Positions 1 to 10,675 of a DNA stretch of 64,000 nucleotides are shown here, one piece after another. The translations under genes and the position numbers were made by a program. The stretch spans positions 620,001 through 684,000 of the forward strand of contig NZ_CP067412.1 of NCBI RefSeq assembly GCF_023375815.1, read 5' to 3'. The stretch comes from Pseudomonas sp. HS6 (GTDB lineage Bacteria > Pseudomonadota > Gammaproteobacteria > Pseudomonadales > Pseudomonadaceae). The notes below the pieces were generated by a model that did not search any database, was not told the origin of the DNA, and worked only from the letters and a program-made list of their open reading frames with translations. The first letter of the stretch is position 1; every line of letters begins with the position of its first letter.

Positions 1-1122
<1,122 letters not shown>

Positions 1123-1129
1123 CTAGGGC

Positions 1130-1369
1130 TCAGGTGCGCTCGGCCCAGGCCGCGCTGCTGAAAAATTTCATAGTGACCGCGTGGATGCTGCCATCGGCGA
1201 TCCATGGGTTCAAATGGGCATAGATGCTTTGCTGACGCTTGACCGGGCTCAACGCCGCCAGTTCATCGCTAATCACGTTCAGCTGAAAGTTGCAGCCTTC
1301 GCCTTCAACTTCCACCCGGGTTCCGGGCAGATTTGCTTCAAGGAAGCTCTTCACTTCTACGGCCTGCAT
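1130..1369 (-). CDS. ibaG: BolA-family protein IbaG
   Basis: Small BolA/IbaG-type protein of 79 residues. Family members partner with monothiol glutaredoxins in iron-sulfur and acid-stress physiology. The translation MQAVEVKSFLEANLPGT carries the BolA-like core with a conserved C-terminal histidine in DGSIHAVTMKF. The ATG at 1369 is chosen because TTGAGG lies just upstream and family members begin here; the longer frame up to 1417 would run into the terminator of mlaB. It lies between mlaB and murA, all on the minus strand. The exact role in this organism is inference. Confidence 0.9.
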   Translation of the reverse strand: MQAVEVKSFLEANLPGTRVEVEGEGCNFQLNVISDELAALSPVKRQQSIYAHLNPWIADGSIHAVTMKFFSSAAWAERT

Positions 1370-1413
1370 GCTCAACCTCAATCGGCGCCCTGTGCGCACG
1401 GGTCGGACATCAT

Positions 1414-1475
1414 ACAAAAAAGCCCCGCGCCTGCGAACCCCGCTGCGCAGGACTCTGACGGGGGGCTTCTTTACA
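1414..1475 (-). terminator. Probable rho-independent terminator after mlaB
   Basis: Reading the minus strand, a GCCCC arm, an internal CCTGCGCAG...CTGCG-like pairing and a GGGGC arm are followed by TTTTTT just downstream of the mlaB stop. It would separate the mla operon from ibaG-murA. Confidence 0.6.
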
Positions 1476-1484
1476 GATGCGGGT

Positions 1485-1790
1485 TCAGGGTTGCGCCAAC
1501 AGCTCGGTCAGCTCGCTGACCTGAGCAATTTCACGCATGTCTTCGGGCATCCCGCGGATGCTGACGGCCTTGCCGGCGGCTTTCGCATCGCGAATGAAGC
1601 ACAGCAGCAACGACAGGCCGACGCTGCTGGACTTTTCCACCGCCGAGCAATCGATCACCAATGCCGGGGCATTGCACGACTTGATCAGCGCCCGCCCCTG
1701 CTCCCGAAGACCGGGACCTGTGCGGTAATCCAGCACACCCGTGAGCTGCAGCTCACTGGCCGCGTCCAGACGAACGGCCGACTCGGTCAT
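1485..1790 (-). CDS. mlaB: STAS-domain protein MlaB
   Basis: Cytoplasmic STAS-domain subunit of the MlaFEDB phospholipid transporter; it stabilises the MlaF ATPase. 101 residues starting MTESAVRLDAAS. The STAS core is seen in ALVIDCSAVEKSSSVGLSLL, which includes the conserved Asp-Cys-Ser turn and the serine patch of this fold. The ATG at 1790 overlaps the mlaC stop by four bases (ATGA), which supports this start over an upstream in-frame codon inside mlaC. Last gene of the mlaFEDCB operon, followed by a terminator. Confidence 0.9.
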   Translation of the reverse strand: MTESAVRLDAASELQLTGVLDYRTGPGLREQGRALIKSCNAPALVIDCSAVEKSSSVGLSLLLCFIRDAKAAGKAVSIRGMPEDMREIAQVSELTELLAQP

Positions 1791-2437
1791 TGGGCAGGCT
1801 TTCCGTTCTGTTCGGACGACTGCTTCGCCTTGGCCACTTCCCCGGCCCAACCGTTGATGGTCTTGTCCAGGTCGTTGCCGTTACGCTGCATCGCATCGGC
1901 GAATTGATCGCGGAACAGCTTTCCGATGTTGATGCCGTTGATGATCACGTTGCGCAGTTTCCACTCGCCATTGATCTTCTCGAGCGTGTACGACACCGGG
2001 TAGATCGCGCCGTTGCTGCCCTTGACGGTCATGCCGACGCTGGTGCGATCGCCCGATTCGTCCTTGGCCGGGTCAACGGTGATGCCCTGGTTGTTATATT
2101 CGAGCAAGGCGTTGCCATAGAACTGGAACAGGCCTTTCTTGAAGTTTTCCTCGAAGGTCTTCATCTGCGCCGGTGTAGCCTTGCGCGAATACTTGACCGT
2201 CATGATGCTCTTGGAAATGCCCTCGGCATCCACAACCGGTCCGACGATGCTGTTCAGCGCCGCGTAGAAGTCGTTCGGATCCTGCTTGTACTTCTCTTTA
2301 TTGGCGGCCAGATCGGCCAACATCCGTTTGGTGGTGTCCTGAACCAGGTCGTGCGCCGAAGGCGCCGCCACGGCGTTAGCCACCAGCGGCAGTGCCGCCA
2401 GCAACACCAACAGGCCACGTCGCAAGGTAGAGATCAT
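1787..2437 (-). CDS. mlaC: Periplasmic phospholipid-binding protein MlaC
   Basis: Soluble periplasmic shuttle that carries phospholipid between the outer-membrane MlaA complex and the inner-membrane MlaFEDB complex (also called Ttg2D in pseudomonads). 216 residues. The N-terminus is a cleavable signal peptide (charged MISTLRR, hydrophobic stretch, ANA/AVA cleavage region). The body contains the YKQDPNDFYAAL and RNVIINGINIG motifs typical of the Tol-Tgt/MlaC fold. It sits 11 bases after mlaD and overlaps mlaB, so it is translated as part of the operon. Confidence 0.95.
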   Translation of the reverse strand: MISTLRRGLLVLLAALPLVANAVAAPSAHDLVQDTTKRMLADLAANKEKYKQDPNDFYAALNSIVGPVVDAEGISKSIMTVKYSRKATPAQMKTFEENFKKGLFQFYGNALLEYNNQGITVDPAKDESGDRTSVGMTVKGSNGAIYPVSYTLEKINGEWKLRNVIINGINIGKLFRDQFADAMQRNGNDLDKTINGWAGEVAKAKQSSEQNGKPAQ

Positions 2438-2448
2438 TCAAAAGCTCC

Positions 2449-2916
2449 TCATTTGGCGTCTTTGCTAACGGTATTGAGCAGGAATTTACCGATCAGGTCT
2501 TCCAGTACCAGTGACGACTGCGTGTCGTGGATGGTTCCACCATCCTTGAGGCGGGTTTCTTCCCCGCCCACGCTGATACCGATGTACTTCTCGCCCAACA
2601 GGCCAGCGGTGAGGATAGACGCTGTGGAGTCGGTCGGCAGGTTGTCGACCTTCTTGTCCACCAGCAAAGTTACCCGACCGGTGAAGCTGTCGCGGTCCAG
2701 ATCGATCGCCGTGACCTTGCCGATGGTCACACCGGCCATGGTCACTTTGGCTCTGACCGTCAAACCGGCGATATTGTCGAAGTACGCGTAAAGTTTATAG
2801 CTGTCGGTGGCGGACGTCGGAGACAGGCCACTGACCCGCAGGGCCAGCAGCAACAAGGCCAGGATCCCTGCCAGCAGGAACAGGCCGACACCGATTTCCA
2901 GGGTGCGGTTTTGCAT
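2449..2916 (-). CDS. mlaD: MCE-domain protein MlaD
   Basis: Inner-membrane-anchored MCE protein that forms the hexameric periplasmic ring of the Mla transporter. 155 residues, with one N-terminal membrane segment (about residues 7-26). The MCE domain follows, including YFDNIAGLTVRAKVTMAGV and a hydrophobic C-terminal helix (SLVLEDLIGKFLLNT). Its ATG shares a base with the mlaE stop (TGATG), showing translational coupling. Confidence 0.95.
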   Translation of the reverse strand: MQNRTLEIGVGLFLLAGILALLLLALRVSGLSPTSATDSYKLYAYFDNIAGLTVRAKVTMAGVTIGKVTAIDLDRDSFTGRVTLLVDKKVDNLPTDSTASILTAGLLGEKYIGISVGGEETRLKDGGTIHDTQSSLVLEDLIGKFLLNTVSKDAK

Positions 2917-3713
2917 CAGAAATCTCCAAACATCAAAGCGGTCAGAATAAAGTCCAGGCCGAGTACTGCCAGCGAGGCAAACACTACGGTCTTGGTGGTG
3001 GCACGACTGATCCCCTCGGAAGTGGGCTCACAGTCATAGCCTTGGAATACGGCGATCCAGGTCACGACAAAGGCGAAAACAATACTTTTGATCACGCCAT
3101 TGAGCACATCGCTGGAGAAATTCACGCTGTTCTGCATGTTTGCCCAGTAGGAGCCTTCATAGACGCCCAGCCAGTCGACCGCGACCCAGGAACCGCCCCA
3201 GATGCCGACCACGCTGAAGATCATCGCCAGCACCGGCAGGGAAATGAACCCGGCCCACAGGCGCGGAGCAATGATGTACTTGAGCGGGTCCACACCGATC
3301 ATTTCCAGGCTGGACAATTGCTCGGTGGACTTCATATTGCCGATTTCCGCCGTCAGCGCCGAACCGGCACGACCGGCGAACAGCAGCGCCGTCACCACCG
3401 GACCCAGTTCACGCAGGAGGGTCAAGGCAACCATCTGCCCCACCGCCTGTTCCGAACCATAGCTCGACAGAATACTGAAGCCTTGCAGCGCCAGGACCAT
3501 GCCGATGAAAATCCCGGAAACCACGATGATCACCAGCGACATGACGCCGACTGAATGCAACTGTTTGACCAGCAGGCCGAAACCGCCGCTGATACCACCC
3601 CGGCCCAGCAGGGCGTGGAACAGGAACAGGGTCGCCCGACCGAATACCGCGACAGCGTCGATGGCTGACTCGCCGAACTGACGCACGCGTTCTATTAATG
3701 AAATTCTGCGCAT
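2916..3713 (-). CDS. mlaE: Lipid transporter permease MlaE
   Basis: Permease of the Mla ABC transporter, MlaE/YrbE family, 265 residues. Several membrane spans are visible, with the conserved [26 protein letters not shown] segment (split here around [10 protein letters not shown] and AGRAGSA) and [16 protein letters not shown]. The ATG at 3713 is preferred over the adjacent in-frame TTG at 3716 because it gives a TGATG junction with mlaF, matching the mlaE-mlaD junction. Confidence 0.95.
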   Translation of the reverse strand: MRRISLIERVRQFGESAIDAVAVFGRATLFLFHALLGRGGISGGFGLLVKQLHSVGVMSLVIIVVSGIFIGMVLALQGFSILSSYGSEQAVGQMVALTLLRELGPVVTALLFAGRAGSALTAEIGNMKSTEQLSSLEMIGVDPLKYIIAPRLWAGFISLPVLAMIFSVVGIWGGSWVAVDWLGVYEGSYWANMQNSVNFSSDVLNGVIKSIVFAFVVTWIAVFQGYDCEPTSEGISRATTKTVVFASLAVLGLDFILTALMFGDF

Positions 3714-4522
3714 CAACGCTTCCCCAGAAGATCTGCGCGGTAATCCGTCGCTGGAAAGTGATACGGAACCGGGCCATCGGGGTTGCCGGTCATGAACTGA
3801 CGGATACGCGGCTCATCCGAGTTCATCAACTCGTCCGGCGTGCCCTGCCCCAACACCTGCCCATCACCTACGACATAGATGTAGTCGGCGATGCTCGCGG
3901 TTTCCGCCAGATCGTGGGAAACCACGATGCTGGTGATCCCCAGCGCGTCGTTGAGCAGGCGGATCAGGCGCACCAGAACGCCCATGGCAATCGGGTCCTG
4001 GCCGACGAACGGTTCGTCGTACATGAGGATCTGTGGATCAAGCGCAATCGCCCGGGCCAGCGCCACGCGACGTTTCATGCCACCGGACAGCTCATCGGGC
4101 ATCAATTCGATGGCGCCGCGCAGCCCCACAGCCTGCAATTTGAGCAGGACGATGTCGCGGATCATCTCCTCCGGTAATTCGGTGTGAACGCGCAGGGGAA
4201 AGGCGACGTTCTCGAACACATCGAGATCGGTGAACAGCGCGCCGCTCTGAAACAGCACCCCCATGTGCTTGCGTGCATCGAACAGATCGCTGCGCGAAAG
4301 CTTCGGCAGGTTCTGGCCATTGACCCAGACCTCGCCCTGCGAAGGCCGCAACTGGGCGCCCATCAAACGCAACAGCGTGGTCTTGCCACACCCGGAAGGC
4401 CCCATGATGCCGGTGACCTTGCCGCGCGGGATGCGGATATCGACGTTATTGAAAATGCTCCGCGCACCGCGCTTGAAGGAGACTCCCTTCAGCTCGACCG
4501 CGTAGGCGTTATCGGCACTCAT
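3713..4522 (-). CDS. mlaF: Lipid transporter ATP-binding protein MlaF
   Basis: Cytoplasmic ATPase of the phospholipid transporter, 269 residues. Walker [10 protein letters not shown] lies at residues 41-49, the signature [14 protein letters not shown] near 145, and Walker B LMYDEPF near 170, followed by the H-loop SHDLAE. AAGGAG sits eight bases before the ATG. This is the first gene of mlaFEDCB; its promoter must lie in the 275-base region shared with divergent kdsD. Confidence 0.95.
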   Translation of the reverse strand: MSADNAYAVELKGVSFKRGARSIFNNVDIRIPRGKVTGIMGPSGCGKTTLLRLMGAQLRPSQGEVWVNGQNLPKLSRSDLFDARKHMGVLFQSGALFTDLDVFENVAFPLRVHTELPEEMIRDIVLLKLQAVGLRGAIELMPDELSGGMKRRVALARAIALDPQILMYDEPFVGQDPIAMGVLVRLIRLLNDALGITSIVVSHDLAETASIADYIYVVGDGQVLGQGTPDELMNSDEPRIRQFMTGNPDGPVPYHFPATDYRADLLGKR

Positions 4523-4797
4523 CTAAACTCCTTGCGATGCAGCCTCTCACTCGGACGCCTGGCTTTCTGGAGAAAGCCCCTACATCCCGGGCAGGCCGAA
4601 CTGGCGGCGAACTATATCACTGCAAAGGCCAAGCGCCCAAGGCCTCTCCCCGGCTGCGTTCAGCGATATGACAGGCCTTGGGCTTCTATTAGAGGGTTTT
4701 AGTAACGCGGAATGACAAAGCACGACGAACTTGCGTGAGGCTTTTCAACATAACCGCTATAATCGCCGCCTTTTCATCGGGCTATACGATTTCTGAC
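4523..4797. promoter_or_regulatory. Divergent promoter region mlaF / kdsD
   Basis: Non-coding spacer between two divergent operons. On the plus strand a perfect TATAAT lies at 4758-4763, about 35 bases before the kdsD ATG. The best upstream match, TTGCGT at 4731-4736, is 21 bases away, longer than optimal, so only the -10 is supported. No clear minus-strand promoter for mlaF was found. Confidence 0.5.
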
Positions 4798-5772
4798 ATG
4801 AGCCAAACCAGCGACCTGATTCAATCGGCACAACGCACCATCCGCCTCGAAGTGGAAGCCGTACAAGGCTTGTTACCCCATATCGACGCCGATTTCGTAC
4901 GCGCTTGCGAGATGATTCTGGCCAGCAAGGGCCGTGTAGTCGTCGTCGGCATGGGCAAGTCCGGGCACATCGGCAACAAGATTGCCGCGACCCTGGCCAG
5001 CACCGGCACCCCGGCATTTTTCGTGCACCCGGCCGAGGCCAGCCACGGCGATATGGGCATGATCACCCGTGACGATGTGATCCTGGCCCTGTCGAACTCA
5101 GGCTCCACCAACGAAATTGTTACCCTGCTGCCACTGATCAAGCGCCTGGGCATCCAGCTGATCAGCGTGACCGGCAACCCGCAATCGCCTCTGGCCAAAG
5201 CGGCCGAGGTCAATCTTAACGTTCACGTCGAGCACGAAGCCTGCCCGCTGAACCTGGCACCGACCTCCTCGACCACTGCCGCTTTGGTCATGGGCGACGC
5301 CCTGGCCGTGGCGTTGCTGGAAGCACGGGGCTTCACCGCTGAAGATTTCGCCTTTTCCCACCCGGGTGGCGCACTGGGCCGACGCCTGCTGCTGAAAGTG
5401 GAAAACGTCATGCACGCCGGTCAGGAGTTGCCGCAGGTACAACGCGGCACCCTGCTCAAGGACGCATTGATGGAAATGACCCGCAAAGGTCTGGGCATGA
5501 CCGTCATTCTTGAAGCCGACGGCAAACTCGCCGGGATCTTCACTGACGGTGACCTGCGCCGCACGCTGGACCGCAGCATTGATATACGCAGCGCCACCAT
5601 CGACCAGGTGATGACCGTGCACGGCAAGACCGCCCGCGCCGAAATGCTCGCCGCCGAGGCCCTGAAAATCATGGAAGACCATCGAATCAACGCGCTTGTC
5701 GTCGTGGATGAGGACGATCGCCCGATCGGCGCCTTCAACCTCTCCGACCTGCTGCGCGCAGGAGTGATGTAA
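4798..5772 (+). CDS. kdsD: Arabinose-5-phosphate isomerase KdsD (KpsF/GutQ family)
   Basis: Converts ribulose-5-phosphate to arabinose-5-phosphate, the first step toward Kdo for LPS inner core. 324 residues. An N-terminal SIS sugar-isomerase domain (about 35-170) shows VVVVGMGKSGHIGNKIAATL and SNSGSTNEI. Two CBS domains follow (about 205-324; IFTDGDLRR and NALVVVDEDDRP). The ATG at 4798 (MSQTSDLIQSA) gives the usual family length; the longer frame from 4735 would begin upstream of the TATAAT. The Shine-Dalgarno is weak. It abuts kdsC with no gap. Confidence 0.94.
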   Translation: MSQTSDLIQSAQRTIRLEVEAVQGLLPHIDADFVRACEMILASKGRVVVVGMGKSGHIGNKIAATLASTGTPAFFVHPAEASHGDMGMITRDDVILALSNSGSTNEIVTLLPLIKRLGIQLISVTGNPQSPLAKAAEVNLNVHVEHEACPLNLAPTSSTTAALVMGDALAVALLEARGFTAEDFAFSHPGGALGRRLLLKVENVMHAGQELPQVQRGTLLKDALMEMTRKGLGMTVILEADGKLAGIFTDGDLRRTLDRSIDIRSATIDQVMTVHGKTARAEMLAAEALKIMEDHRINALVVVDEDDRPIGAFNLSDLLRAGVM

Positions 5773-6297
5773 ATGAGCACCGATCTGCTGCAACGCGGCA
5801 AAGCCATCAAGCTGGCGGTTTTCGACGTCGACGGCGTCCTAACCGACGGGCGCCTGTACTTCCTTGAAGACGGCAGCGAGTTCAAGACCTTCAATACGCT
5901 CGACGGCCAGGGCATCAAGATGTTGATGAACGCCGGCGTACAGACCGCCATCATCAGTGGTCGCAAGACCCCGGTGGTCGAGCGCCGGGCGAAAAACCTC
6001 GGCATCCCGCACCTGTTTCAGGGTCGCGAAGACAAACTCGTCGTCCTCGACGGTCTTCTCGAGCAACTGGGCCTAAGCTATGAACAGGTCGCCTATCTCG
6101 GCGACGATCTGCCCGACCTGCCGGTGATTCGCCGGGTAGGGCTGGGGATGGCGGTGGCTAACGCTGCCGCTTTTGTGCGCGAGCACGCCCATGGCGTCAC
6201 TCAGGCCCGTGGTGGCGAGGGTGCCGCCCGTGAATTCTGCGAACTGATCCTGCGCGCCCAGGGCAGCCTCGATGCCGCCAATAACGCGTATTTGTGA
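5773..6297 (+). CDS. kdsC: Kdo-8-phosphate phosphatase KdsC
   Basis: HAD-superfamily phosphatase that dephosphorylates Kdo-8-phosphate to Kdo. 174 residues. HAD motif I is FDVDGVLTDG near residues 17-26, motif II is the ISGR segment, and motif IV is GDDLPDLPV. It lacks a cap domain, as expected for the tetrameric C0 HAD enzyme. Its ATG directly follows the kdsD stop, and its stop runs into lptC, making a compact kdsD-kdsC-lptC-lptA-lptB operon. Confidence 0.95.
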   Translation: MSTDLLQRGKAIKLAVFDVDGVLTDGRLYFLEDGSEFKTFNTLDGQGIKMLMNAGVQTAIISGRKTPVVERRAKNLGIPHLFQGREDKLVVLDGLLEQLGLSYEQVAYLGDDLPDLPVIRRVGLGMAVANAAAFVREHAHGVTQARGGEGAAREFCELILRAQGSLDAANNAYL

Positions 6298-6305
6298 GTC
6301 AAACC

Positions 6306-6878
6306 ATGTTTAGCAAAAAGTTTCGCAACATACTGCTGTTCGGTTGCATCGCGGCCATCTTCGGCGCGGTCGGCTACTGGAACATCAGCCCGGAACGCTT
6401 CCTCGACAAGCCGCCTGTCTCGGCAGAAGAGAGCCCGATCGACTGGTATGCGACCAACACCCACACCTTGCAGTACCTGGAAGACGGCAAGGTGCAGTAC
6501 GAAATGACTTCCGACAAGGCCGAGCACGTCAAGGCGACCGACATTACACTGGTCACCAAGCCCGACCTGAACATGTATCGCGGCACCGACTTCCCGTGGC
6601 ACGTGACCAGCGAACGCGGTGAAGTGAATTCCGGCGGCACCGAAGTCGAATTGATCGACTCGGTTCGCGTCAAGCGCACCGATGAAAAGAACCGCGACAC
6701 CCTGATCACCAGCACACGCATGACCGTGTTTCCGCAGCAGCAATATGCGCAGACCGAGCAACCCGTTAGAATCGACGGCGCTGGCGGCATATCGACCGGC
6801 GTGGGAATGAAAGCGTATTTGAAGGAAAGCAGGATACACCTGCTATCGAACGTAAGAGGACAGTATGAGGCTCGTTAA
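6306..6878 (+). CDS. lptC: LPS export protein LptC
   Basis: Bitopic inner-membrane protein of the Lpt bridge; it receives LPS from LptBFG and passes it to LptA. 190 residues, with one N-terminal transmembrane helix (about 7-25) and a periplasmic beta-jellyroll domain. Two starts are possible: GTG at 6294 overlapping the kdsC stop, or ATG at 6306 (MFSKKFRNILLFG). The ATG is chosen because it gives the usual Pseudomonas length and a short charged cytoplasmic N-terminus. Neither has a good Shine-Dalgarno, consistent with coupling to kdsC. Confidence 0.9.
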   Translation: MFSKKFRNILLFGCIAAIFGAVGYWNISPERFLDKPPVSAEESPIDWYATNTHTLQYLEDGKVQYEMTSDKAEHVKATDITLVTKPDLNMYRGTDFPWHVTSERGEVNSGGTEVELIDSVRVKRTDEKNRDTLITSTRMTVFPQQQYAQTEQPVRIDGAGGISTGVGMKAYLKESRIHLLSNVRGQYEAR

Positions 6879-7410
6879 AACCCTCCCTATTTTGCTCAGT
6901 CTGGGCGCAGCACTGGGAAGCGTGAGCGCCTGGGCTCTGCCGAACGATAGTCAGCAACCTATCCGCATCCAGGCTGACGATGCTCAGCTCGATGACAAGA
7001 ATGGCGTCGCGACCTACAAGGGCGATGTGATCATCACCCAAGGCTCGATGATCGTTAAAGGCAACACCGTGACCATGACCCGCGCGCCCAACGGCGATAT
7101 CGACGTCGTGACTTCGGTGGGCAATCTGGCCTACTTCGAGCAATTGCAGACCCAGGGCGACGCCAAGCCGGTTCAAGGCTACGGCGTGACCATTCAGTAC
7201 CATGCGCAGCAAAACCGCGTTGTACTGATCGACAAGGCCAAGGTCATCGACAAGGACAACAACGTCACTCAAGGCGAGAAAATCGTCTATGACACGGTGA
7301 AAAAACTGGCCAGCGCCGGTCGCGCCACCGGCAACAAGGTCACCGAAGCGCGCCCGCGCATCGACATGGTGATCCAGCCGAAGAAGAAAACCGACGAGAA
7401 AACCCAGTAA
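6865..7410 (+). CDS. lptA: LPS transport periplasmic protein LptA
   Basis: Forms the periplasmic beta-jellyroll bridge that moves LPS from LptC to LptD. 181 residues, with a signal peptide ending near VSAWA and the OstA-like domain beginning [19 protein letters not shown]. It overlaps the end of lptC by 14 bases. AGAGGA precedes the ATG. The C-terminus is lysine-rich and low in complexity ([12 protein letters not shown]). Confidence 0.94.
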   Translation: MRLVKTLPILLSLGAALGSVSAWALPNDSQQPIRIQADDAQLDDKNGVATYKGDVIITQGSMIVKGNTVTMTRAPNGDIDVVTSVGNLAYFEQLQTQGDAKPVQGYGVTIQYHAQQNRVVLIDKAKVIDKDNNVTQGEKIVYDTVKKLASAGRATGNKVTEARPRIDMVIQPKKKTDEKTQ

Positions 7411-8135
7411 TGGCAACTCTGAAAGCTCAGCACCTGGCCAAGGCCTATAAAAGCCGCCAGGTCGTGCGCGATGTCAGCCTGTCGATCGACAGCGGGCAGA
7501 TCGTCGGCCTGCTCGGCCCCAATGGCGCCGGCAAGACCACCTGCTTCTACATGATCGTCGGCCTGGTACAGGCCGATCAGGGTCGCGTGCTGATCGACGA
7601 CCTGGACGTCAGCCATCAGCCAATGCACGGCCGCGCCAAGGCCGGTATCGGGTATCTGCCCCAGGAAGCGTCGATCTTCCGCAAACTGTCGGTGGCCGAC
7701 AACATCATGGCCATCCTCGAGACCCGTCAGGAGCTCGACAAGGCCGGCCGTCGCAAGGAGCTGGAAAGCCTGCTGCAGGAGTTCCACATCAGCCACATCC
7801 GCGACAACCTCGGCATGAGCCTGTCCGGTGGTGAACGTCGCCGAGTGGAAATCGCCCGCGCACTGGCCACTGCACCGAAATTCATCCTGCTCGACGAACC
7901 GTTCGCCGGTGTCGACCCGATTTCCGTGGGCGACATCAAGCAGATCATTCACCACCTCAAGGCCAAGGGCATCGGTGTACTGATCACCGACCACAACGTC
8001 CGCGAGACGCTGGATATCTGTGAAACGGCCTACATCGTTAATGATGGCCAACTGATCGCCGAAGGCGACTCCGCGACCATCCTCGCCAATGATCTGGTGA
8101 AGGAAGTGTATCTGGGTCACGAGTTCCGCCTGTAA
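7410..8135 (+). CDS. lptB: LPS export ABC transporter ATPase LptB
   Basis: Cytoplasmic ATPase that powers LPS extraction by LptBFG; lptF and lptG are not in this window. 241 residues. Walker [10 protein letters not shown] is at 36-44, the signature is [15 protein letters not shown], and Walker B is [13 protein letters not shown]. Start and stop overlap lptA in TAATG. The usual rpoN locus follows. Confidence 0.96.
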   Translation: MATLKAQHLAKAYKSRQVVRDVSLSIDSGQIVGLLGPNGAGKTTCFYMIVGLVQADQGRVLIDDLDVSHQPMHGRAKAGIGYLPQEASIFRKLSVADNIMAILETRQELDKAGRRKELESLLQEFHISHIRDNLGMSLSGGERRRVEIARALATAPKFILLDEPFAGVDPISVGDIKQIIHHLKAKGIGVLITDHNVRETLDICETAYIVNDGQLIAEGDSATILANDLVKEVYLGHEFRL

Positions 8136-8321
8136 GCGCGACAGCATTCGACCAGCCGTCCGGGTGCTGTAACGTTGAAGCGCACTTTTATACGCTTTTA
8201 TTGTTACAGCGCTCTAGGCAAACACGACAGTTTCAGGCATATAATTTGCTTAAGTTTGGCGCTCCGGCGCCCTGTAGTGGATGGCGCATAGCGCCGGCGA
8301 ATAAGGTGTTAAGCCCCTGCC
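8136..8321. promoter_or_regulatory. lptB-rpoN spacer with possible rpoN promoter
   Basis: 186 bases. GCTGTAAC (8166-8173) and GTTACAGC (8203-8210) form an 8-base inverted repeat with a 29-base loop. A TATAAT lies at 8240-8245 without a convincing -35. A GC-rich inverted segment (GGCGCTCCGGCGCC) follows near 8258-8271. Any of these could shape expression of rpoN; none is proven. Confidence 0.4.
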
Positions 8322-9815
8322 ATGAAACCATCGCTAGTCTTGAGAATGGGCCAGCAGCTGACGATGACACCGCAGCTGCAACAGGCCATCCGCCTGCTCC
8401 AATTGTCGACCCTGGATCTGCAACAGGAAATCCAGGAGGCTCTGGAATCCAATCCGATGCTCGAACGTCAGGAAGACGGCGACGACTTCGACAACTCCGA
8501 TCCCATGGCCGACAACGCCGAACAGAAGCCCAACACCGAGATCCAGGAACCCTCCTATCAGGAGACCGCACCGACGGTCGATAATCTTGAAGAAGGCGAA
8601 TGGAACGAGCGAATCCCCAACGAACTGCCGGTGGACACTGCTTGGGAAGACGTCTACCAGACCAGTGCCAGTAGCCTGCCGAGCAGCGATGACGACGAGT
8701 GGGACTTCACCACCCGTACCTCCGCCGGCGAGAGCCTGCAAAGCCACCTGCTGTGGCAGTTGAACCTGGCGCCGATGTCCGACACCGATCGCCTGATCGC
8801 CGTCACCCTGATCGACTGCATCAACAATCAGGGCTACCTCGACGAAACCCTCGAAGAAATCCTCGACGCCTTCGATCCGGAGCTCGACATCGAGCTGGAC
8901 GAGATCGAAGCCGTCCTGCACCGCATCCAGCAATTCGAACCTGCCGGCATTGGCGCACGCAACCTGGGCGAATGCCTGCTGCTGCAATTGCGCCAGCTAT
9001 CGGCCAAGACTCCTTGGCTCGCGGAGGCCAAGCGTCTGGTCACCGATTACATCGACCTGCTTGGCAGCCGCGACTACAGCCAGCTGATGCGCCGCATGAA
9101 GCTCAAGGAAGATGAACTGCGCCAGGTCATCGAACTGGTACAGAGCCTCAACCCGCGCCCAGGCTCGCAAATCGAATCCACCGAAGCCGAATACGTGGTG
9201 CCTGACGTCATCGTGCGCAAGGACAACGAACGCTGGCTGGTTGAGCTGAACCAGGAATCGGTGCCACGCCTGCGAGTCAACGCTCAGTACGCCGGTTTCG
9301 TCCGTCGCGCCGACACCAGCGCCGACAACACCTTCATGCGCAATCAATTGCAGGAAGCCCGCTGGTTCATCAAGAGCCTGCAGAGCCGCAACGAAACCCT
9401 GATGAAAGTGGCCACCCAGATCGTCGAGCATCAACGCGGCTTTCTTGAATACGGCGACGAAGCCATGAAGCCGCTGGTACTGCATGACATCGCTGAAGCG
9501 GTGGGCATGCACGAGTCGACCATTTCCCGGGTCACCACGCAGAAATTCATGCATACCCCCCGGGGCATTTATGAACTGAAATACTTTTTCTCCAGCCACG
9601 TCAGCACCTCCGAAGGCGGTGAATGCTCGTCCACGGCGATTCGCGCGATCATCAAAAAACTGGTTGCCGCGGAAAATCAGAAAAAGCCGTTGAGTGACAG
9701 CAAGATCGCTGGTTTACTGGAGGCACAAGGCATTCAGGTGGCTCGCCGCACCGTCGCCAAGTACCGCGAATCCCTCGGGATCGCGCCTTCGAGCGAACGC
9801 AAGCGGTTGATGTAA
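8322..9815 (+). CDS. rpoN: RNA polymerase sigma-54 factor RpoN
   Basis: Sigma-54, which directs transcription from -24/-12 promoters with AAA+ activators. 497 residues. The glutamine/leucine-rich activator-interacting region is at the N-terminus (about 1-50), then an acidic linker, the core-binding domain, the helix-turn-helix ([17 protein letters not shown]), and the C-terminal RpoN box [10 protein letters not shown]. This is full length. It heads the conserved rpoN-hpf-ptsN-rapZ-ptsO group, linking nitrogen control with the nitrogen PTS. Confidence 0.97.
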   Translation: MKPSLVLRMGQQLTMTPQLQQAIRLLQLSTLDLQQEIQEALESNPMLERQEDGDDFDNSDPMADNAEQKPNTEIQEPSYQETAPTVDNLEEGEWNERIPNELPVDTAWEDVYQTSASSLPSSDDDEWDFTTRTSAGESLQSHLLWQLNLAPMSDTDRLIAVTLIDCINNQGYLDETLEEILDAFDPELDIELDEIEAVLHRIQQFEPAGIGARNLGECLLLQLRQLSAKTPWLAEAKRLVTDYIDLLGSRDYSQLMRRMKLKEDELRQVIELVQSLNPRPGSQIESTEAEYVVPDVIVRKDNERWLVELNQESVPRLRVNAQYAGFVRRADTSADNTFMRNQLQEARWFIKSLQSRNETLMKVATQIVEHQRGFLEYGDEAMKPLVLHDIAEAVGMHESTISRVTTQKFMHTPRGIYELKYFFSSHVSTSEGGECSSTAIRAIIKKLVAAENQKKPLSDSKIAGLLEAQGIQVARRTVAKYRESLGIAPSSERKRLM

Positions 9816-9888
9816 GCCACGTTACAGCGTTCCAGTGGCAGGCTCTTCGGCCTGCCGCTTTATGCACTGGCAACGAAGGAGAAGCTGT

Positions 9889-10197
9889 ATGCAAGTCAAC
9901 ATCAGTGGACACCAACTGGAAGTTACCCAACCTCTCCGTGAGTACGTTGAGCAAAAGCTCAAGAGGCTTGAGGGCCATTTCGACAAGATCACCAACGTGC
10001 AAGTCACGATGTGCGTCGAGAAGCTGAAGCAGAAAATCGAAGCCACGCTGCATATTCCCGGTAACGAGGTCGTCGCAAACGCGGAACATACAGATATGTA
10101 CGCTGCGATCGACGCGCTGACCGACAAGCTTGATAAACAACTCAAAAAGCATAAGGAAAAGACCCAGAGCCTGCTTCAGGGCGCTACCGGTCGATAA
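9889..10197 (+). CDS. hpf: Ribosome hibernation promoting factor HPF (short form)
   Basis: Binds the 30S decoding region in stationary phase and promotes ribosome hibernation. 102 residues (MQVNISGHQLEVTQPLRE), the short form without a C-terminal dimerisation domain. The helix with ADMYAAI-like spacing (HTDMYAAIDALTDKLDKQLKK) and the basic tail are typical. The start at 9889 is fixed by AAGGAGAAG eight bases upstream; the longer open frame to 9835 has no support. Confidence 0.93.
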   Translation: MQVNISGHQLEVTQPLREYVEQKLKRLEGHFDKITNVQVTMCVEKLKQKIEATLHIPGNEVVANAEHTDMYAAIDALTDKLDKQLKKHKEKTQSLLQGATGR

Positions 10198-10208
10198 CCC
10201 CCACCCCC

Positions 10209-10673
10209 ATGATCCGACTTGAAAGCATCCTGACCCCCGGCCGTTCCCTCGTGAACGTGCCGGGCGGCAGCAAAAAGAAAGCCCTCGAACAAATTGCCAA
10301 CCTGATCGCCCGGGAAGTACCGGATCTGGAGATGCAAGATGTCTTCGAGGCGCTGATTGCCCGTGAAAAACTCGGCTCGACCGGTTTTGGCAACGGCATC
10401 GCCATTCCCCACTGCCGCCTCAAGGGCTGTGAGTCGCCCATCAGCGCCTTGATGCACCTTGAAGCGCCCATCGATTTCGACGCCATCGATGGTGCACCGG
10501 TCGACCTGCTGTTTGTGCTGCTGGTCCCCGAAGCCGCCACCGATGCGCACCTGGAACTGCTGCGCCAGATCGCCAGCATGCTCGACCGCAAGGAAGTACG
10601 CGAAAAACTGCGTCGCGCTACCACCAACGAAGCCTTGTATCAGGTTGTCCTGGACGAGCAAAACGGGCACTAA
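10209..10673 (+). CDS. ptsN: Nitrogen PTS enzyme IIA (PtsN)
   Basis: Phosphoacceptor of the regulatory nitrogen phosphotransferase system; controls potassium transport, carbon storage and other targets in pseudomonads. 154 residues of PTS EIIA type-2 fold. The phosphorylated histidine is His68 in GIAIPHCRL. The start lies 11 bases after hpf, and rapZ follows two bases after its stop. Confidence 0.95.
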   Translation: MIRLESILTPGRSLVNVPGGSKKKALEQIANLIAREVPDLEMQDVFEALIAREKLGSTGFGNGIAIPHCRLKGCESPISALMHLEAPIDFDAIDGAPVDLLFVLLVPEAATDAHLELLRQIASMLDRKEVREKLRRATTNEALYQVVLDEQNGH

Positions 10674-10675
10674 AC